A stretch of DNA of 64,000 nt from Brevibacillus laterosporus LMG 15441 (GTDB lineage: Bacteria > Bacillota > Bacilli > Brevibacillales > Brevibacillaceae), in assembly GCF_000219535.2 (NCBI RefSeq), contig NZ_CP007806.1:3444501-3508500 (forward strand), read 5' to 3'. Below are positions 19,307 to 26,797 of this stretch, in pieces; the first letter of the stretch is position 1, and the number at the start of each line of letters is the position of its first letter. The position numbers and the translations under genes are program-made. The notes under the pieces are model-generated. The model had not been told where the DNA came from. It searched no databases and saw only the letters and a program-made list of their open reading frames with translations.

Positions 19307-19377
19307 TATTTATTTTGTACAACTTGTCCACTAGCAACCCTCAACTCATCAGCCAATTGCCCAATGTTTATACTCTC
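19306..19377 (-). pseudogene. Fragment of an endolysin C-terminus
   Basis: The minus strand reads VRLLNESINIGQLADELRVA then SGQVVQNK and a stop. The intact endolysin at 21535 ends VRIGQLSDELRVASGQARKN. The DNA is also similar (CAACTCTCAACTCATC versus CAACCCTCAACTCATC). Nothing else of the gene is left. The fragment lies directly against the terminator of the XRE-ImmA cassette, which suggests that the cassette replaced or split an older lysis gene. Confidence 0.7.
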
Positions 19378-19490
19378 ATTTAATAACCTAACATTTCAAA
19401 TTTACACATTAGTAAGATTAAGAACCATTAAACAATACCCATTTTATGGTACAATAAGCAATATTAACGCAAGGGGGGGTTATGATCTAA

Positions 19491-19913
19491 ATGCGATCAT
19501 ACTTATCTGGAGCAGGATTATCTCTGTTCTTTGCTAATTTAATTTTCTTTATATTTTCTTTAAGTCATACAATTGATTTTTCTGATTTAAGAAAATCAGG
19601 TTTTGATGCTGTTATTTTATTTATTTCATTATTTAATTATATTTGTTGCATCTTTGGCTGGTTGTTACTTACTATTTTACGAAAAAGTAGAATTAAAAGC
19701 TGGCTCATTTGTACATTTTTCTTCATTGTATTAGGTAGTATTTTCGGAGCTGTACTCTATACGCTTTATCCTAAGGCATTCATTTTACCTTTCATTACTA
19801 TATTCGGTTCAATTATGTTTTTCGTAGCGCAATTTCAAAACACTAAATTAATTTCGACTTTATTAAGTTTTAGTGGTCCGATTTTCACAATCTTATTGCT
19901 TATCATTGTATAG
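19491..19913 (+). CDS. Four-span membrane protein, unknown
   Basis: 140 residues with four hydrophobic stretches (LFFANLIFFIFSLS, AVILFISLFNYICCIFGWLL, SWLICTFFFIVLGSIFGAVL, and PFITIFGSIMFF with a final LLLIIV helix). Loops are short and basic (RKSRIKSW). No family is recognised. ATG 19491 follows AAGGGGGGG; an upstream ATG in the same leader meets a stop at once. Plus strand and AT-rich, unlike the structural genes, so it is probably lysogen-expressed cargo. Confidence 0.65.
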   Translation: MRSYLSGAGLSLFFANLIFFIFSLSHTIDFSDLRKSGFDAVILFISLFNYICCIFGWLLLTILRKSRIKSWLICTFFFIVLGSIFGAVLYTLYPKAFILPFITIFGSIMFFVAQFQNTKLISTLLSFSGPIFTILLLIIV

Positions 19914-19920
19914 AGATAAG

Positions 19921-19962
19921 AATCAAAAGGCTCCCTTTCTATTGAAAAGGAGCCTTTTGATT
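19921..19962. terminator. Bidirectional terminator between converging genes
   Basis: AATCAAAAGGCTCC / GGAGCCTTTTGATT is a 14-bp perfect stem, with T- or A-rich flanks on both sides. It serves the membrane gene on the left and the DUF3238 gene on the right. Confidence 0.9.
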
Positions 19963-19990
19963 CTTTATGTTTTTAGATAACTCTCTTTTT

Positions 19991-20551
19991 TTACTTGCCA
20001 ATGCGAACTGCAAATGGACGACGACTTACACCCTTATCCATTGGAGGAAAGAGAGCCCTAGCTGTTTCATTTTTATGACCATACGTATAAATAACGTTTT
20101 TATTTCTTCCCAATGAACTTGAAGTATTGATATATACTTCATAATTTGGGAACCCGTCATGCAATCCTTCAATAAATCCAGTACCATCTGATTTAAAAGT
20201 TACTTTAAACTCGTAATCAATCGCCGGAGCTCCTTTAACCAAAGGATTTTTACTTGAGCAAACAACTTTAAATTTTACTTGATTTGAACCACTCCATTGT
20301 ACATCAAGTAATTTAAGGTCACTCGTAGGTGCAGTTCCTGTTTCTCCTGTTGTCAAATTATGAGTTTCGCCAATATAAGGCTTATCTTCAATAGTCTTAT
20401 TATCAAAATTAATTACAATTTTTTGTTTGGTACGATAACTTCCATAAAAATCAAAACCTCGATTATCACCTTTATACCAGTGACCCCAGACAGGTTCTTC
20501 TATTTTAGCTTCTGGAATAAATGTTTTAAAAGTAATTATAAAATTTCCCAA
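19991..20551 (-). CDS. DUF3238-like protein
   Basis: 186 residues with the pattern of DUF3238 proteins: VWGHWYKGDNRGFDFYGSYR near the N-terminus and a beta-rich rest ending in YGHKNETARALFP and RRPFAVRIGK. There is no signal peptide. The function of the family is unknown to me. The TTG start at 20551 follows GAGGTG. It sits directly downstream of the SigO/RsoA-like pair but has a 112-bp leader of its own with a promoter-like GGGAAAC-N17-CGTTC, so it may be the target gene of that sigma factor. Confidence 0.65.
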   Translation of the reverse strand: MGNFIITFKTFIPEAKIEEPVWGHWYKGDNRGFDFYGSYRTKQKIVINFDNKTIEDKPYIGETHNLTTGETGTAPTSDLKLLDVQWSGSNQVKFKVVCSSKNPLVKGAPAIDYEFKVTFKSDGTGFIEGLHDGFPNYEVYINTSSSLGRNKNVIYTYGHKNETARALFPPMDKGVSRRPFAVRIGK

Positions 20552-20575
20552 AAAAACACCTCAATTCTTATATTT

Positions 20576-20604
20576 GAACGGAAGGGTAAGATCAAGTGTT
20601 TCCC
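20576..20604 (-). promoter_or_regulatory. Candidate alternative-sigma promoter of the DUF3238 gene
   Basis: On the minus strand GGGAAAC and CGTTC are 17 bp apart, resembling the general layout of alternative-sigma promoters more than sigma-A. GAAGGG and CCCTTC in the same stretch could also form a stem. The assignment is tentative. Confidence 0.3.
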
Positions 20605-20663
20605 TTCAAAACATTCGATCTTTTACGTTTCATATAAGGTAAGGTATAAAAAAACAAAAATAG

Positions 20664-20903
20664 TCAACCTAATCTTTTTTTATTAGAATTAATATATTCA
20701 AATAAATCAGGAATGCTTTTCATATCATATCTGTATACTGCTTCTATTATATTTTTTGCGATTTCTTGTCTTAAATCTTCTTTTAAATGATTAGGTGCTT
20801 TTGCAATCTCTTTCCGAATTTTCGGCTCAAATTTTTCACAAATTTTAATCATTGCATCTGTATCATGTTGCTTTGCTTTTTTAATCAATTCAATTAAAGT
20901 CAT
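20664..20903 (-). CDS. RsoA-like sigma co-factor (sigma region 2-like, 79 residues)
   Basis: A 79-residue protein with a sigma region-2-like helical pattern: LIELIKKAKQHDTDAMIKIC then LKEDLRQEIAKNIIEAVYRY. In B. subtilis RsoA (YvrHa) is also 79 residues and supplies the region 2 part that SigO lacks. Here too the gene sits immediately behind a sigma gene that has only a recognisable region 4. ATG 20903 follows AAAGGTAGATGTC, and only 5 bp separate it from the upstream stop. Assignment as RsoA-like rests on size, pattern and order. Confidence 0.65.
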   Translation of the reverse strand: MTLIELIKKAKQHDTDAMIKICEKFEPKIRKEIAKAPNHLKEDLRQEIAKNIIEAVYRYDMKSIPDLFEYINSNKKRLG

Positions 20904-20908
20904 GACAT

Positions 20909-21436
20909 CTACCTTTCCACAAGTAACTTTTTCAACTTATTTAGTGCCCTAATCTTCGTCTTTGACACTGATTGCTTAGTTGTATTTGTCTTCTTTGAAA
21001 TAAAAATAACATCGTACCCATCAATAACTAAATACTTTAATATCAATTTTTCTTTATCAGTTAATGTGGTTAACGCTATGTACAAACTTTCGTTTCCAAT
21101 TACCTCTAAAAGGTCATTGTTTTCTGTAAAATAATCATCCTCATTAGAAATTGTTTCTTTTGCATCATTCTCAAAAATTATGGGGACTAGTTTTTCTTCT
21201 GCCTCACGATTTTTCTTAGAATAATTGATGGAAGAAAACTCTATTAAAGAAGCAAAATATTTTACCAACCTTATTTCACCAAAATATTCTATGAAACTTT
21301 CATTTAGTTTTTCACTTGCTCCAGTGTCTAAAGGGTTTGAAATCACTTTGTCATAAAGACTCTTATTCTCTTCTCTGCTCAAGAAGTTAGCGATTATTTT
21401 ATTTTTCGCAGATTTTTTGTTAATTGTATCCATCAT
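20909..21436 (-). CDS. SigO/UviA-like sigma factor, region 4 type
   Basis: 175 residues. The C-terminal 55 residues form a clear sigma region 4: LYIALTTLTDKEKLILKYLV, then FISKKTNTTKQSVSKTKIRA and LNKLKKLL. The N-terminal part is helical but lacks a standard region 2, as in SigO (YvrI) of B. subtilis; UviA/TcdR-type factors of clostridia are the other relatives to consider. It has its own SOS-type box and leader just behind the lysis operon terminator. So it is probably a damage-induced sigma factor of the prophage that acts together with the small protein encoded next. Confidence 0.7.
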   Translation of the reverse strand: MMDTINKKSAKNKIIANFLSREENKSLYDKVISNPLDTGASEKLNESFIEYFGEIRLVKYFASLIEFSSINYSKKNREAEEKLVPIIFENDAKETISNEDDYFTENNDLLEVIGNESLYIALTTLTDKEKLILKYLVIDGYDVIFISKKTNTTKQSVSKTKIRALNKLKKLLVER

Positions 21437-21464
21437 TATTTGACCACCAATCTACATTTGATAC

Positions 21465-21478
21465 GAATGTACGTTCTG
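21465..21478. promoter_or_regulatory. LexA/SOS-type box upstream of the sigma pair
   Basis: CGAATGTACGTTCT, identical to the box upstream of the YolD-like gene. It lies 29 bp before the sigma start codon, so it would overlap the promoter or the transcription start. Confidence 0.65.
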
Positions 21479-21498
21479 TTTTATAGCAAAAAATAAAT

Positions 21499-21520
21499 TG
21501 TGCCAGTACGTAACTGGCAC
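21499..21520 (-). terminator. Terminator of the lysis operon
   Basis: TGCCAGT / ACTGGCA stem, on the minus strand followed by CAATTTATTTTTT. It separates the endolysin from the sigma gene. Confidence 0.8.
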
Positions 21521-21534
21521 ACTCTAACCCGTTC

Positions 21535-22158
21535 TTATTCATTCTTTCTTGCTTGCCCACTTGCAACTCTCAACTCATCCGACAATTGCCCGATCCTCAC
21601 AGCCTTATCCTTCATTCCCATCTGATTGTAAAAAGCCCATTGTCCCTGTAAATGGCTAATAATTTCGTTCGCTACCTCTGGTTTCACTGTTGTTTCCTCC
21701 TTATCATATTTCGCTAGACCGTACTTTTCGATCAACCCAATTAGCTTACCTGGATAACCAGGATCAGTGGCATATCCGCCCTTGTGGATCGCGTGGCAAG
21801 CAGTCTTATAATCAGCACCTAGCACGCCATGATAGCGCGACGGCTTGTCTCTTGTACCGTTTAAGATTAGTTTGGAATGGTCTGCAATAGACTCTCCCCA
21901 ATCGTTGTAAGCTCTGAAATTAGCCGTGATAGTTGTCCATTGACCGTTGTAATTCTCCTTTGTAGGCATAGCGCAAACACCTGCTGGGCCTGTTCCTTTG
22001 ATACCAAAGAGGTTGTTTCCTCGTTTAGTTAGTCCACTTTCTCCCCAAGCTGATTCAAGGATAGCCTGAGCGATCGTAAGAGATGCAGGTATCTTGGTTT
22101 TCTTCATGTCCGCTACAGCGCTAGGTGCAATCTTACCTATAAAGTCTTGTGGTTTCAT
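21535..22158 (-). CDS. Phage endolysin, glucosaminidase (FlgJ/GH73 type)
   Basis: Cleaves the glycan chain of peptidoglycan to free phage particles. The 207 residues begin with the GH73-type domain (about 1-150): SLTIAQAILESAWGESGLT with the catalytic Glu, GNNLFGIKGTG, and FRAYNDWGESIADHS. The tail (about 150-207) is a short helical stretch, YNQMGMKDKAVRIGQLSDEL, instead of a known wall-binding domain. It overlaps the upstream holin gene by 4 bp. Confidence 0.9.
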   Translation of the reverse strand: MKPQDFIGKIAPSAVADMKKTKIPASLTIAQAILESAWGESGLTKRGNNLFGIKGTGPAGVCAMPTKENYNGQWTTITANFRAYNDWGESIADHSKLILNGTRDKPSRYHGVLGADYKTACHAIHKGGYATDPGYPGKLIGLIEKYGLAKYDKEETTVKPEVANEIISHLQGQWAFYNQMGMKDKAVRIGQLSDELRVASGQARKNE

Positions 22159-22400
22159 TGCTTGTTCCCCCCGTTGTCTGTTTTTGCATAGCTATAAGCT
22201 CCCGAAGCCGTTAATCCCCCCACAACTGCTGTTAGTAAATTGTTTCTTAATTCGCCGTTTGGAAGAGATACAAAAAGGGCCGAAAAAGCCATAGCGACTA
22301 ATGGAGCGTATTTGTTAGGGACCCCAAACCCTTTAGCCACACCAGTAAGCGCCGCAACAATGGCAGCTAATGTAGCAATATCAGTGGTCATCTCCATCAT
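22155..22400 (-). CDS. Small holin-like membrane protein
   Basis: 81 residues with two membrane segments, TLAAIVAALTGVAKGFG and YAPLVAMAFSALFVSLPNG, then a third weak one (LLTAVVGGLTASGAY), and a charged end. It fits small phage holin families. It overlaps the first holin gene and the endolysin gene by 4 bp on each side, so the three form one lysis cassette. Confidence 0.75.
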   Translation of the reverse strand: MMEMTTDIATLAAIVAALTGVAKGFGVPNKYAPLVAMAFSALFVSLPNGELRNNLLTAVVGGLTASGAYSYAKTDNGGNKQ

Positions 22401-22867
22401 TTCCCCTCCTTATGCTTTTGAGAACGTTCTGATTTTGCCTTCAGTTCCGAACCTATAATTTTCATAACAGATGTGGGTACAAACTGCCCCCAGCCCGCGC
22501 GCACCGTATTTGCTGTTACGCTTATCCATGTATGGTAGGACAAGCCGAATATGACTCCATAAAAAAGGAATCCGGGAGTCTTTAAGGCAGCGTCAAAAAA
22601 ATTAGCAATGATAGGCAACAAGAAGATGAATAGCGTACGTGGTATTCCTTTCCTGATTCCATAATCAGACGAATAGGTTTTCTCTCTTTTCGATGCGCAA
22701 ACACCTGTAAGCCAATCCGCTCCAATTATTAGACAGAAAAAAACCAATACTTCTCGACGCTCTGCACCGTATAAAATATCGATCCACGGGAGGGCCACGG
22801 CCCCTACAAGAGCAGCAATGCCGTTTCCTGGCTTGAATAAAGTTTGAATATCCGTTGTTAGCCGCAT
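22397..22867 (-). CDS. Phage holin
   Basis: 156 residues with a pattern typical of the toxin-secretion/phage lysis holin family: GNGIAALVGAVALPWIDILY, then VFFCLIIGADWLTGVCAS, RKGIPRTLFIFLLPIIANFF and FYGVIFGLSYHTWISVTANT. Three to four membrane spans and a basic C-terminus. The ATG follows GAGGAGG. First gene of the lysis cassette, behind the terminator of the tail operon. Confidence 0.88.
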   Translation of the reverse strand: MRLTTDIQTLFKPGNGIAALVGAVALPWIDILYGAERREVLVFFCLIIGADWLTGVCASKREKTYSSDYGIRKGIPRTLFIFLLPIIANFFDAALKTPGFLFYGVIFGLSYHTWISVTANTVRAGWGQFVPTSVMKIIGSELKAKSERSQKHKEGK

Positions 22868-22898
22868 GTACCATGCCTCCTCACCCCTTGGGGTAAAT

Positions 22899-22957
22899 AA
22901 AATAGGGGGCCGCAGCTCCCCATGAAAAAAAAGCGCCTCTTAAAATGAGAAGGCGCT
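22899..22957 (-). terminator. Double stem-loop between tail and lysis genes
   Basis: The first stem, AGCGCCT / AGGCGCT, is followed by eight T. A second, GGGGAGC..GGCCCCC, follows within 10 bp and runs into TATTTTATTT. They mark the end of the tail operon. Confidence 0.85.
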
Positions 22958-23087
22958 ACTTAGCTAAATCTTCATATCCCAGTACAGTAAGTTGTCGCTT
23001 AACTTCAGGTTGTATTTTAGTCGGTACTTGAGGATAAGTTTTGTCGCCGTCTAGTATCAAATAGACGTATATAGTCGCAATTGCCAT
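22956..23087 (-). CDS. CD1375-like small phage protein
   Basis: 43 residues, MAIATIYVYLILDGDKTYPQ then VPTKIQPEVKRQLTVLG. This matches the pattern of the CD1375/XkdX-type peptides that lie at the end of contractile tail operons; their role is unknown. ATG 23087 follows AAAGGGGGTG. A longer frame to 23162 has no better start. The stop lies inside the terminator stem. Confidence 0.7.
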   Translation of the reverse strand: MAIATIYVYLILDGDKTYPQVPTKIQPEVKRQLTVLGYEDLAK

Positions 23088-23148
23088 GATGGATTCACCC
23101 CCTTTCGCTAGCACCAAAAGCCAAAAGAAAAACGCCTCTAAAGCTCTT

Positions 23149-23271
23149 TTAATCAGCTTCATTGGCGTTCAGTTGACTTTCAACTTTCTCTCTAATTTTT
23201 TGGGGAACCTGCTCCAAAGTTTTGTCTCCAGACTTAATCAGTGAGCAGTAGATCGGAACCATTGAATCCAT
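23149..23271 (-). CDS. XkdX-like small phage protein
   Basis: 40 residues, MDSMVPIYCSLIKSGDKTLE then QVPQKIREKVESQLN. It is similar in pattern to the CD1375-like peptide encoded next (same K-T-x-x-x-V-P core), so the two are probably old duplicates. The ATG overlaps the stop of the upstream coiled-coil gene (TAATG). Confidence 0.7.
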   Translation of the reverse strand: MDSMVPIYCSLIKSGDKTLEQVPQKIREKVESQLNANEAD

Positions 23272-23516
23272 TAGGCTTTACCTCCAGATTGTAATTCTAA
23301 AAATTTTTCGAATAACTCTGTTACAGTAATCATGATAGCTGTAATCCGCTTGTCCGCCTTCAAGGTGTGCTCGTACATTTCTGTGACAGTAAGCATTAAA
23401 TCCCGCTTATCTTTTTTAAGCTGTTCAACCTTGTCTAGCAGTTCCTTTTTCTCTTGCTCCAATTTTTCTTTAGCAGCACGCATTTTCTCTAAATCCGTTG
23501 ATTTTGCTATTTCCAA
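23271..23516 (-). CDS. Coiled-coil small tail-region protein
   Basis: 81 residues, almost all one charged heptad-patterned helix: LEKMRAAKEKLEQEKKELLD then KVEQLKKDKRDLM. The end is less charged (ITAIMITVTELFEKFLELQS). It lies between the fibre gene and the XkdX-like genes. Its role is unknown; a tail or fibre accessory is inferred from position. Confidence 0.65.
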   Translation of the reverse strand: MEIAKSTDLEKMRAAKEKLEQEKKELLDKVEQLKKDKRDLMLTVTEMYEHTLKADKRITAIMITVTELFEKFLELQSGGKA

Positions 23517-23538
23517 TCTATATCACCTCAGCTCCCGC

Positions 23539-23973
23539 TTAGTCATAAGAAAAACCAAACGCATCAAATTCAATCGGGCCTAAACTGTCATTAGCAAAGA
23601 CAGTGATCCTCACGTTTAAACCCCATTTGTCTGCTTGTTTTACGCGATTTTGTAGCTCAAGGTAATCTCTGTTTAGAAACGCTTGAGTCATGTCTTCCCA
23701 TGTGGGGGAGTCGTCAAACGCGTTGTTACTTACCTCTACCAGCAGTCTCGCTGGATTAGCCCCATCGTCTGCTATCTTGTACACTGCATTCATGACTAGC
23801 CTATGAGCTTCTACTTTATCGAAGATAGGCTCTTTTAGTTGGAACTGAAGAACATTCCCTACTCGGATTGATTGTGTAGTAGACCAGTTGCCAAATGCTC
23901 CTGTTGTCCCGTCTATACCAGCCATGCTCCAATAATAGGTTTTATTCTTTAGTAGAGGTTCGCTGTCGCGCAT
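23539..23973 (-). pseudogene. C-terminal part of the tail fibre gene, out of frame
   Basis: This frame continues the fibronectin-like architecture of the gene just upstream: KTYYWSMAGIDGTTGAFGNW fits onto its last module. The open frame extends back to about 24012 without a stop, giving KLSNDIVKGKKIRFDMRDSE, and abuts the stop of the upstream frame at 24018. The ATG at 23973 has only a weak AAAGGGAAA 14 bp before it. So it is either the tail of a frameshifted fibre or a separately translated end piece. The C-terminal 100 residues may be the tip domain. Confidence 0.6.
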
Positions 23974-24017
23974 ATCGAACCGTATCTTTTTCCCTTTAAC
24001 GATATCGTTACTTAATT

Positions 24018-25490
24018 TTAGTCTTCAAACACCTTCCACTCATGGCCATCATAGTAGCTCCAGTTTTTATAATTGAATTCGCTGTTGTAATAACGGATAT
24101 CTTGAGTAAATTGCTCATCTGATGCAATCTTGATAACAAAGCTTTGTTTATCATTCTCAGGATCGCTACCAGCTATTGCCTCAAAGATCGGGTTGGCGCT
24201 CGTCCTATAGGTGGCAACGGGTAAAGTTAGTGTCGGAGCAGATGGTGGCGTATTCGTAATAAAATATTGCGCTGGTGTCGCTGTAAGAGGCTTTATGTGC
24301 TTCTCTGATTGCACCCTTACTGACCAATAATAGACTTCCCCTGCCTCTAAATCACCCAGAGGCACATCGTATTGGTTTTTTGACGTTATTACCAAGCCAG
24401 GGGTTTTTACTAGGGAATCATCGGATTTTTTTGTTATCCTTATCTCAAAAGAGTATTGATTAAAACCTTGAGGGTCATAGTAATCCCATTTTAGGGTAGG
24501 TGCTAAACTGGCGCCTCTTGGTTTGTCTCTACTACCTACAGGCGATATCGGGGTAGCTGTTGGAGCCTTATAAATTTTAAGGTACTGTCTATCACTTTCT
24601 AGGCTGAGATTGTCGTATTGATCCCATACTCTCACCACATAGTAGTACTCCGTATCAGGTTGTAGATATCCTTCTGGAATCGTAAACGTACTACTTCCGC
24701 TAATTATTTTACCCGTGGCGTAAATTGTGCCATCATTGATTTTTTTTCTAAACTCTAATTGATAGGCTTTTTGAGTGCTTCCCGCGTCAGGGCTACTATA
24801 GGACCATGCGAATGTAGGGTTTGAACCTACCATAGCTGGAGAGCTACTTGACCCTGATGGGCTAAGATTAGTTGGTTTATTGGGACCGATTATAGCCGGA
24901 TCTAACAAAATGGCGACTATAGATGAATAATCTCCACCGTTATAAGAAATAGTAGGAGGCATTGCATCTTGTTTTTGTATATTGTCTAAAGTCAACATAG
25001 TTGGCCCAAAGGAACCACCTGCGTCCAGAGTTACCGTATAGCTTTCTGTCTTTTGATTAGGGGTATATCGATTTAATAACAAAATCCCCATACCGTTTGA
25101 TTTGTTTGTAGGTAATGTCTGTTCAGGTGAACCTTTTAGATGGCCAAGACTGTCAAACGCTACTAATTTTGCATTTCTAAAAATAGCAGTAATTGCAAAG
25201 TCTAAATTTGTAGGGTGTTGTAGTGCATGAAAAGTAAGCGTTGTATTCATATCGGTCGTAGTCAAATAAATTACTGCTGAGACAGAATCAACGACGTTAC
25301 CGCCTGTATTGTATGCACTTGATCTAAGTAATGAAATACCTCCCTGACTAGAAGTAATTTCAAACTTTTCACCACTATTTGAAGACCTAATGAACCCTAC
25401 TATTAGGTCCCCTTTTTTGAGGGTTACAGTTTGAGTGCGCTGATCTTTATTAAAGCTCCACTTATACGGTATTGTAATCTTTGAGTCCAT
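24018..25490 (-). CDS. Phage tail fibre/adhesin-like protein with fibronectin-type modules (frame ends early)
   Basis: 490 residues. Residues 1-190 form a beta-rich domain (WSFNKDQRTQTVTLKKGDLI). Then come at least three FN3-like modules with the usual hallmark: DTEYYYVVRVWDQYDN, AGEVYYWSVRVQSEKH and PENDKQSFVIKIASD. The frame stops in the middle of a module at WKVFED, while the next frame carries on the fold. ATG 25490 follows GGAGGGAGATC. It is probably a receptor-binding or fibre component at the distal end of the tail operon. Confidence 0.7.
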   Translation of the reverse strand: MDSKITIPYKWSFNKDQRTQTVTLKKGDLIVGFIRSSNSGEKFEITSSQGGISLLRSSAYNTGGNVVDSVSAVIYLTTTDMNTTLTFHALQHPTNLDFAITAIFRNAKLVAFDSLGHLKGSPEQTLPTNKSNGMGILLLNRYTPNQKTESYTVTLDAGGSFGPTMLTLDNIQKQDAMPPTISYNGGDYSSIVAILLDPAIIGPNKPTNLSPSGSSSSPAMVGSNPTFAWSYSSPDAGSTQKAYQLEFRKKINDGTIYATGKIISGSSTFTIPEGYLQPDTEYYYVVRVWDQYDNLSLESDRQYLKIYKAPTATPISPVGSRDKPRGASLAPTLKWDYYDPQGFNQYSFEIRITKKSDDSLVKTPGLVITSKNQYDVPLGDLEAGEVYYWSVRVQSEKHIKPLTATPAQYFITNTPPSAPTLTLPVATYRTSANPIFEAIAGSDPENDKQSFVIKIASDEQFTQDIRYYNSEFNYKNWSYYDGHEWKVFED

Positions 25491-25506
25491 GATCTCCCTC
25501 CTTCTA

Positions 25507-25905
25507 TCAAGGCAAATAGACCTTTTGATTAACCCCGTCAAAGGCCCCTTCTAATAAGTTGATATCGTCCAGATTTCGAAACGTCTCGATCACAATATTT
25601 GCATCGACGCCAGTTAAATTAGCGTTGTTTTTTGTTTCCTGCTCAATTGTCGCCGCGATAAAATTTAGTTGAAAACGCCTGATGGTATCGTAGGTCCCCA
25701 TCAGCAGATTTACTTCCTCTACTATCCTGTTTAGTATGGCAGCGTTGATTGGGGTGCCGTGTTGAATGACTGGAGCAGCTAACTTTACTAAAAATTCGTC
25801 TGGCTTATCCGTAGCAATAAGCCTGTACCGGTATTCCTGCGTATTATCAGGGTTTTGCTCTAGGATTCGATCTTGGAATAATGCTATCGGGTTTGATCTA
25901 CTCAA
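25507..25905 (-). CDS. Tail fibre N-terminal/attachment-like protein
   Basis: 132 residues. It has YRLIATDKPDEFLVKLAAPV and GTPINAAILNRIVEEVNLLM, a pattern seen at the N-terminus of XkdV-like fibres and their attachment proteins. The TTG start overlaps the stop of the preceding gene. It lies between baseplate and fibre genes, consistent with a linker that fixes the fibre to the baseplate. Confidence 0.55.
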   Translation of the reverse strand: MSRSNPIALFQDRILEQNPDNTQEYRYRLIATDKPDEFLVKLAAPVIQHGTPINAAILNRIVEEVNLLMGTYDTIRRFQLNFIAATIEQETKNNANLTGVDANIVIETFRNLDDINLLEGAFDGVNQKVYLP

Positions 25906-26225
25906 TGCTTGCCCCCTCCTTCAAGCCAGCTTACGTCTATAGGGATAACGATCTGCATGTCTCTTTTGGGTTTTATAATTCGAACCTTACCAACTTTGTC
26001 ACTCCAGAACACTTCGCCCAAATCGTTTTTTAAAATCCTGTTTGTAATAACACCGCTACTGTCGGCTCCTAAGGAAATAATGAATTTCACCAGTGTTCCT
26101 TCACGAGTTTTCGTTAACCCTGCTTGTACGGTTTTGTTATCAAGCTCTACTTCAGCAGAAACTACTTTGGTTAATAGATGCTCTGCTAAAACTTCAAGAC
26201 AACTGTTTGTTAAGCTAATGACCAT
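25902..26225 (-). CDS. Small baseplate-region protein, unknown
   Basis: 107 residues, MVISLTNSCLEVLAEHLLTK at the start and a beta-rich rest (KPKRDMQIVIPIDVSWLEGG). It overlaps the XkdU-like gene upstream by 16 bp and the fibre-attachment gene downstream by 4 bp. GGAGG is close to the ATG (3 bp), so coupling to the upstream gene is likely. No family is recognised. Confidence 0.6.
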   Translation of the reverse strand: MVISLTNSCLEVLAEHLLTKVVSAEVELDNKTVQAGLTKTREGTLVKFIISLGADSSGVITNRILKNDLGEVFWSDKVGKVRIIKPKRDMQIVIPIDVSWLEGGGKH

Positions 26226-26788
26226 CCACCTCCCGCGACAAACGTCCCGCACTCCTGGTAAGTGGATACGTATACGGTTGTCTTTTCTTCCGTGAAAAAT
26301 TGTACGGAGCTCGTAGTAGGAGCAATTCGATAAGAATGGGCTAAATGAGCAAGTTTATTTCTCCGGATGTATTCCTCAAGTAACAGTAAGTTCAATGTGA
26401 GCGATTTTGAAAATTCAAGATGATAAGTCACAGAATAATTTGCGTGATCAGGAATTATCTTCGCTATCCCATTTGATAAAAGCCCTAATGCTTTTTCAAA
26501 ATCCTCGGTGTTAACCGGACCGTCTTCCTCTTGCGTCCGCGCGATTAAGCGAGCCCTACGAAATTCCACATCAAGAGATGGATCGGGAGCAAGTCCGCAT
26601 TCGATTTCTCGATCAGACAAAGTAAAAACGGCTGTCGATACGGATGATTCTAACTCGACTTGATGGGCCAAGTCATAAACGTAATCAAAGGACTTGCCAA
26701 GTCCCCCAAAAAAGCGTTTGTTTCCATCAGCACTGGGATTCAACCATCCAGAAGGAAAGAAACTAAAGATAAAATCTTTAAATCCCAT
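26210..26788 (-). CDS. XkdU-like baseplate protein (DUF2313/YmfQ)
   Basis: 192 residues. It fits the YmfQ/DUF2313 family: SDREIECGLAPDPSLDVEFR, RARLIARTQEEDGPVNTEDF, and a C-terminal beta region. It is encoded directly after the baseplate J gene, the fixed position of xkdU in PBSX and of its homologues in Mu-like phages. The family is needed for the wedge of contractile tails. Confidence 0.85.
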   Translation of the reverse strand: MGFKDFIFSFFPSGWLNPSADGNKRFFGGLGKSFDYVYDLAHQVELESSVSTAVFTLSDREIECGLAPDPSLDVEFRRARLIARTQEEDGPVNTEDFEKALGLLSNGIAKIIPDHANYSVTYHLEFSKSLTLNLLLLEEYIRRNKLAHLAHSYRIAPTTSSVQFFTEEKTTVYVSTYQECGTFVAGGGWSLA

Positions 26789-26797
26789 ACGCTCACC

